This document shows, piece by piece, positions 38,144 through 38,658 of a stretch of DNA of 38,658 nucleotides. Origin of the DNA: Paenibacillus sp. PastM-3 (GTDB lineage Bacteria; Bacillota; Bacilli; Paenibacillales; Paenibacillaceae); the NCBI RefSeq assembly GCF_029893965.1, contig NZ_JARXXP010000040.1, forward strand, positions 1 through 38,658. The letters run 5' to 3'. The position numbers and the translations under genes were made by a program. Under the pieces are notes generated by a model. The model had not been told where the DNA came from. It worked only from the letters and a program-made list of their open reading frames with translations, and made no database searches. How positions within the stretch are numbered: the first letter of the stretch is position 1; each line of letters opens with the position of its first letter.

Positions 38144-38559
38144 CTATTCATACAATTTCTTAAATCTATCAATTATTTCTCGCGGGTCCGTGATCCCTGA
38201 ACTTTCCATAATATCCTTTAGTGAGATTTCCTTCATATCTGCATTCTGTTGCACTCTCTCCTCAAAGATTCCCCTCATTTTGCTTCTCATTATAGTGAGA
38301 TATGTAATGAATTCCTTTTTTACTTCTTCTGACCTGACATACCCGGCTTGCATATCAAGTTGTGTATATATGTGAAATAATATCTTAACCAGTTTTTTCG
38401 GCATAAAGTTTTTATCATAAAGCAAACTCTGCAATTCATCCATTAATTCAAAAAGCTTGCTGAATGCTGTCTCGTTAATAACTTTTCCTCTCAGCGGTAC
38501 AACTATTTCTATACCAATTGATCAAGTAAAGCAGTGATTTCTTCCACTCTTGTATTCAT
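38144..38559 (-). pseudogene. Frameshifted hypothetical gene
   Basis: A strong ribosome-binding site (GGGAGG) and ATG at 38559 open a frame reading MNTRVEEITALLDQLV that ends at TAG (38511-38509). In another frame coding-like sequence resumes at once as IVVPLRGKVINETAFSKLFE, then MDELQSLLYDKNF, and runs to a stop at 38144 with a helical, charged C-terminus (ISLKDIMESSGITDPREIID). A single-base change near 38510 would join the halves into about 138 residues. An ATG at 38443 could start a 99-residue version but lacks a good ribosome-binding site. No family recognised. A sequencing error is possible. Confidence 0.6.
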
Positions 38560-38658
38560 AAAACCTCCCACTATAAATTAATATTTTCTCTTGTTTGCTC
38601 ACTCGTTCACTGGTTTTCATCCATTGACAGATTGGGAGTTGGAATAGTCATGTAAGAA

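Noticed and set aside
38560..38658. End of another minus-strand gene at the window edge
   Set aside because: A frame MTIPTPNLSMDENQ is followed by TGA and a short open stretch; too little sequence to judge.

Overview
The window reads as chromosome of a Paenibacillus-type, low-to-mid GC, spore-forming Firmicute. Supporting signs are strong GGAGG Shine-Dalgarno sites with frequent GTG/TTG starts, sigma-A-like promoters with 17 bp spacers, U-tract terminators, a decayed DUF3231 gene, a CotH-family gene, a GH94 cellobiose phosphorylase, a DUF1641-ndh pair and GlnR/TnrA- and Rex-like boxes. No rRNA, tRNA, CRISPR array, prophage or intact insertion sequence was seen.

Layout. 1-3.2 kb: ferritin-like protein, two doubtful small minus-strand ORFs, then glnK-amtB (nitrogen sensing and ammonium uptake) with a GlnR/TnrA-type box before amtB. 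3.2-6.8 kb: minus-strand 5-oxoprolinase cluster pxpB-pxpC followed by a pxpA that has lost its middle, then an N-terminally truncated siderophore-binding-protein fragment behind a GNAT gene. 6.8-10.7 kb: LacI regulator and cellobiose phosphorylase with matching operators. 10.7-14.8 kb: repeat island, lipoprotein with a start-codon hairpin, GH127 arabinofuranosidase and divergent AraC regulator. 14.8-17.6 kb: small hypothetical, decayed DUF3231 gene, YitT membrane protein, split ThrE-type exporter. 17.6-22.2 kb: GNAT and Na+/H+ antiporter, VOC dioxygenase-like gene, a duplicated structured element, and an Rrf2 regulator whose promoter shares an operator with the VOC gene. 22.2-26.2 kb: HEAT-like protein, DJ-1/PfpI protein, methionine aminopeptidase, FG-GAP-like exported protein, acetylxylan-esterase-like SGNH hydrolase. 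26.2-28.9 kb: DUF1641-ndh operon with Rex-like boxes, and a divergent nitroreductase. 28.9-33.5 kb: two-domain acyltransferase, EVE-like protein, a candidate 380-nt noncoding RNA, a protein with five basic 14-residue repeats, and a membrane-anchored metallophosphoesterase. 33.6-37.1 kb: operon of a VTC-type polyphosphate polymerase, DUF4956 membrane protein and CotH kinase lipoprotein. 37.1-38.7 kb: second repeat island and three small minus-strand genes, one frameshifted.

Working together. Several units deal with plant polysaccharide sugars (cellobiose phosphorolysis, arabinofuranoside hydrolysis, xylan deacetylation), each with its own local regulator where one is visible. The most interesting candidates for undescribed biology are the VTC-DUF4956-CotH operon, the promoter-to-terminator noncoding RNA at 30.9-31.3 kb, the duplicated element at 21.4-21.6 kb, and two repeat islands 26 kb apart that share unit length, spacer alternation and a 12-nt core. 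At least three genes are degraded by internal deletion or truncation, and one more by frameshift.
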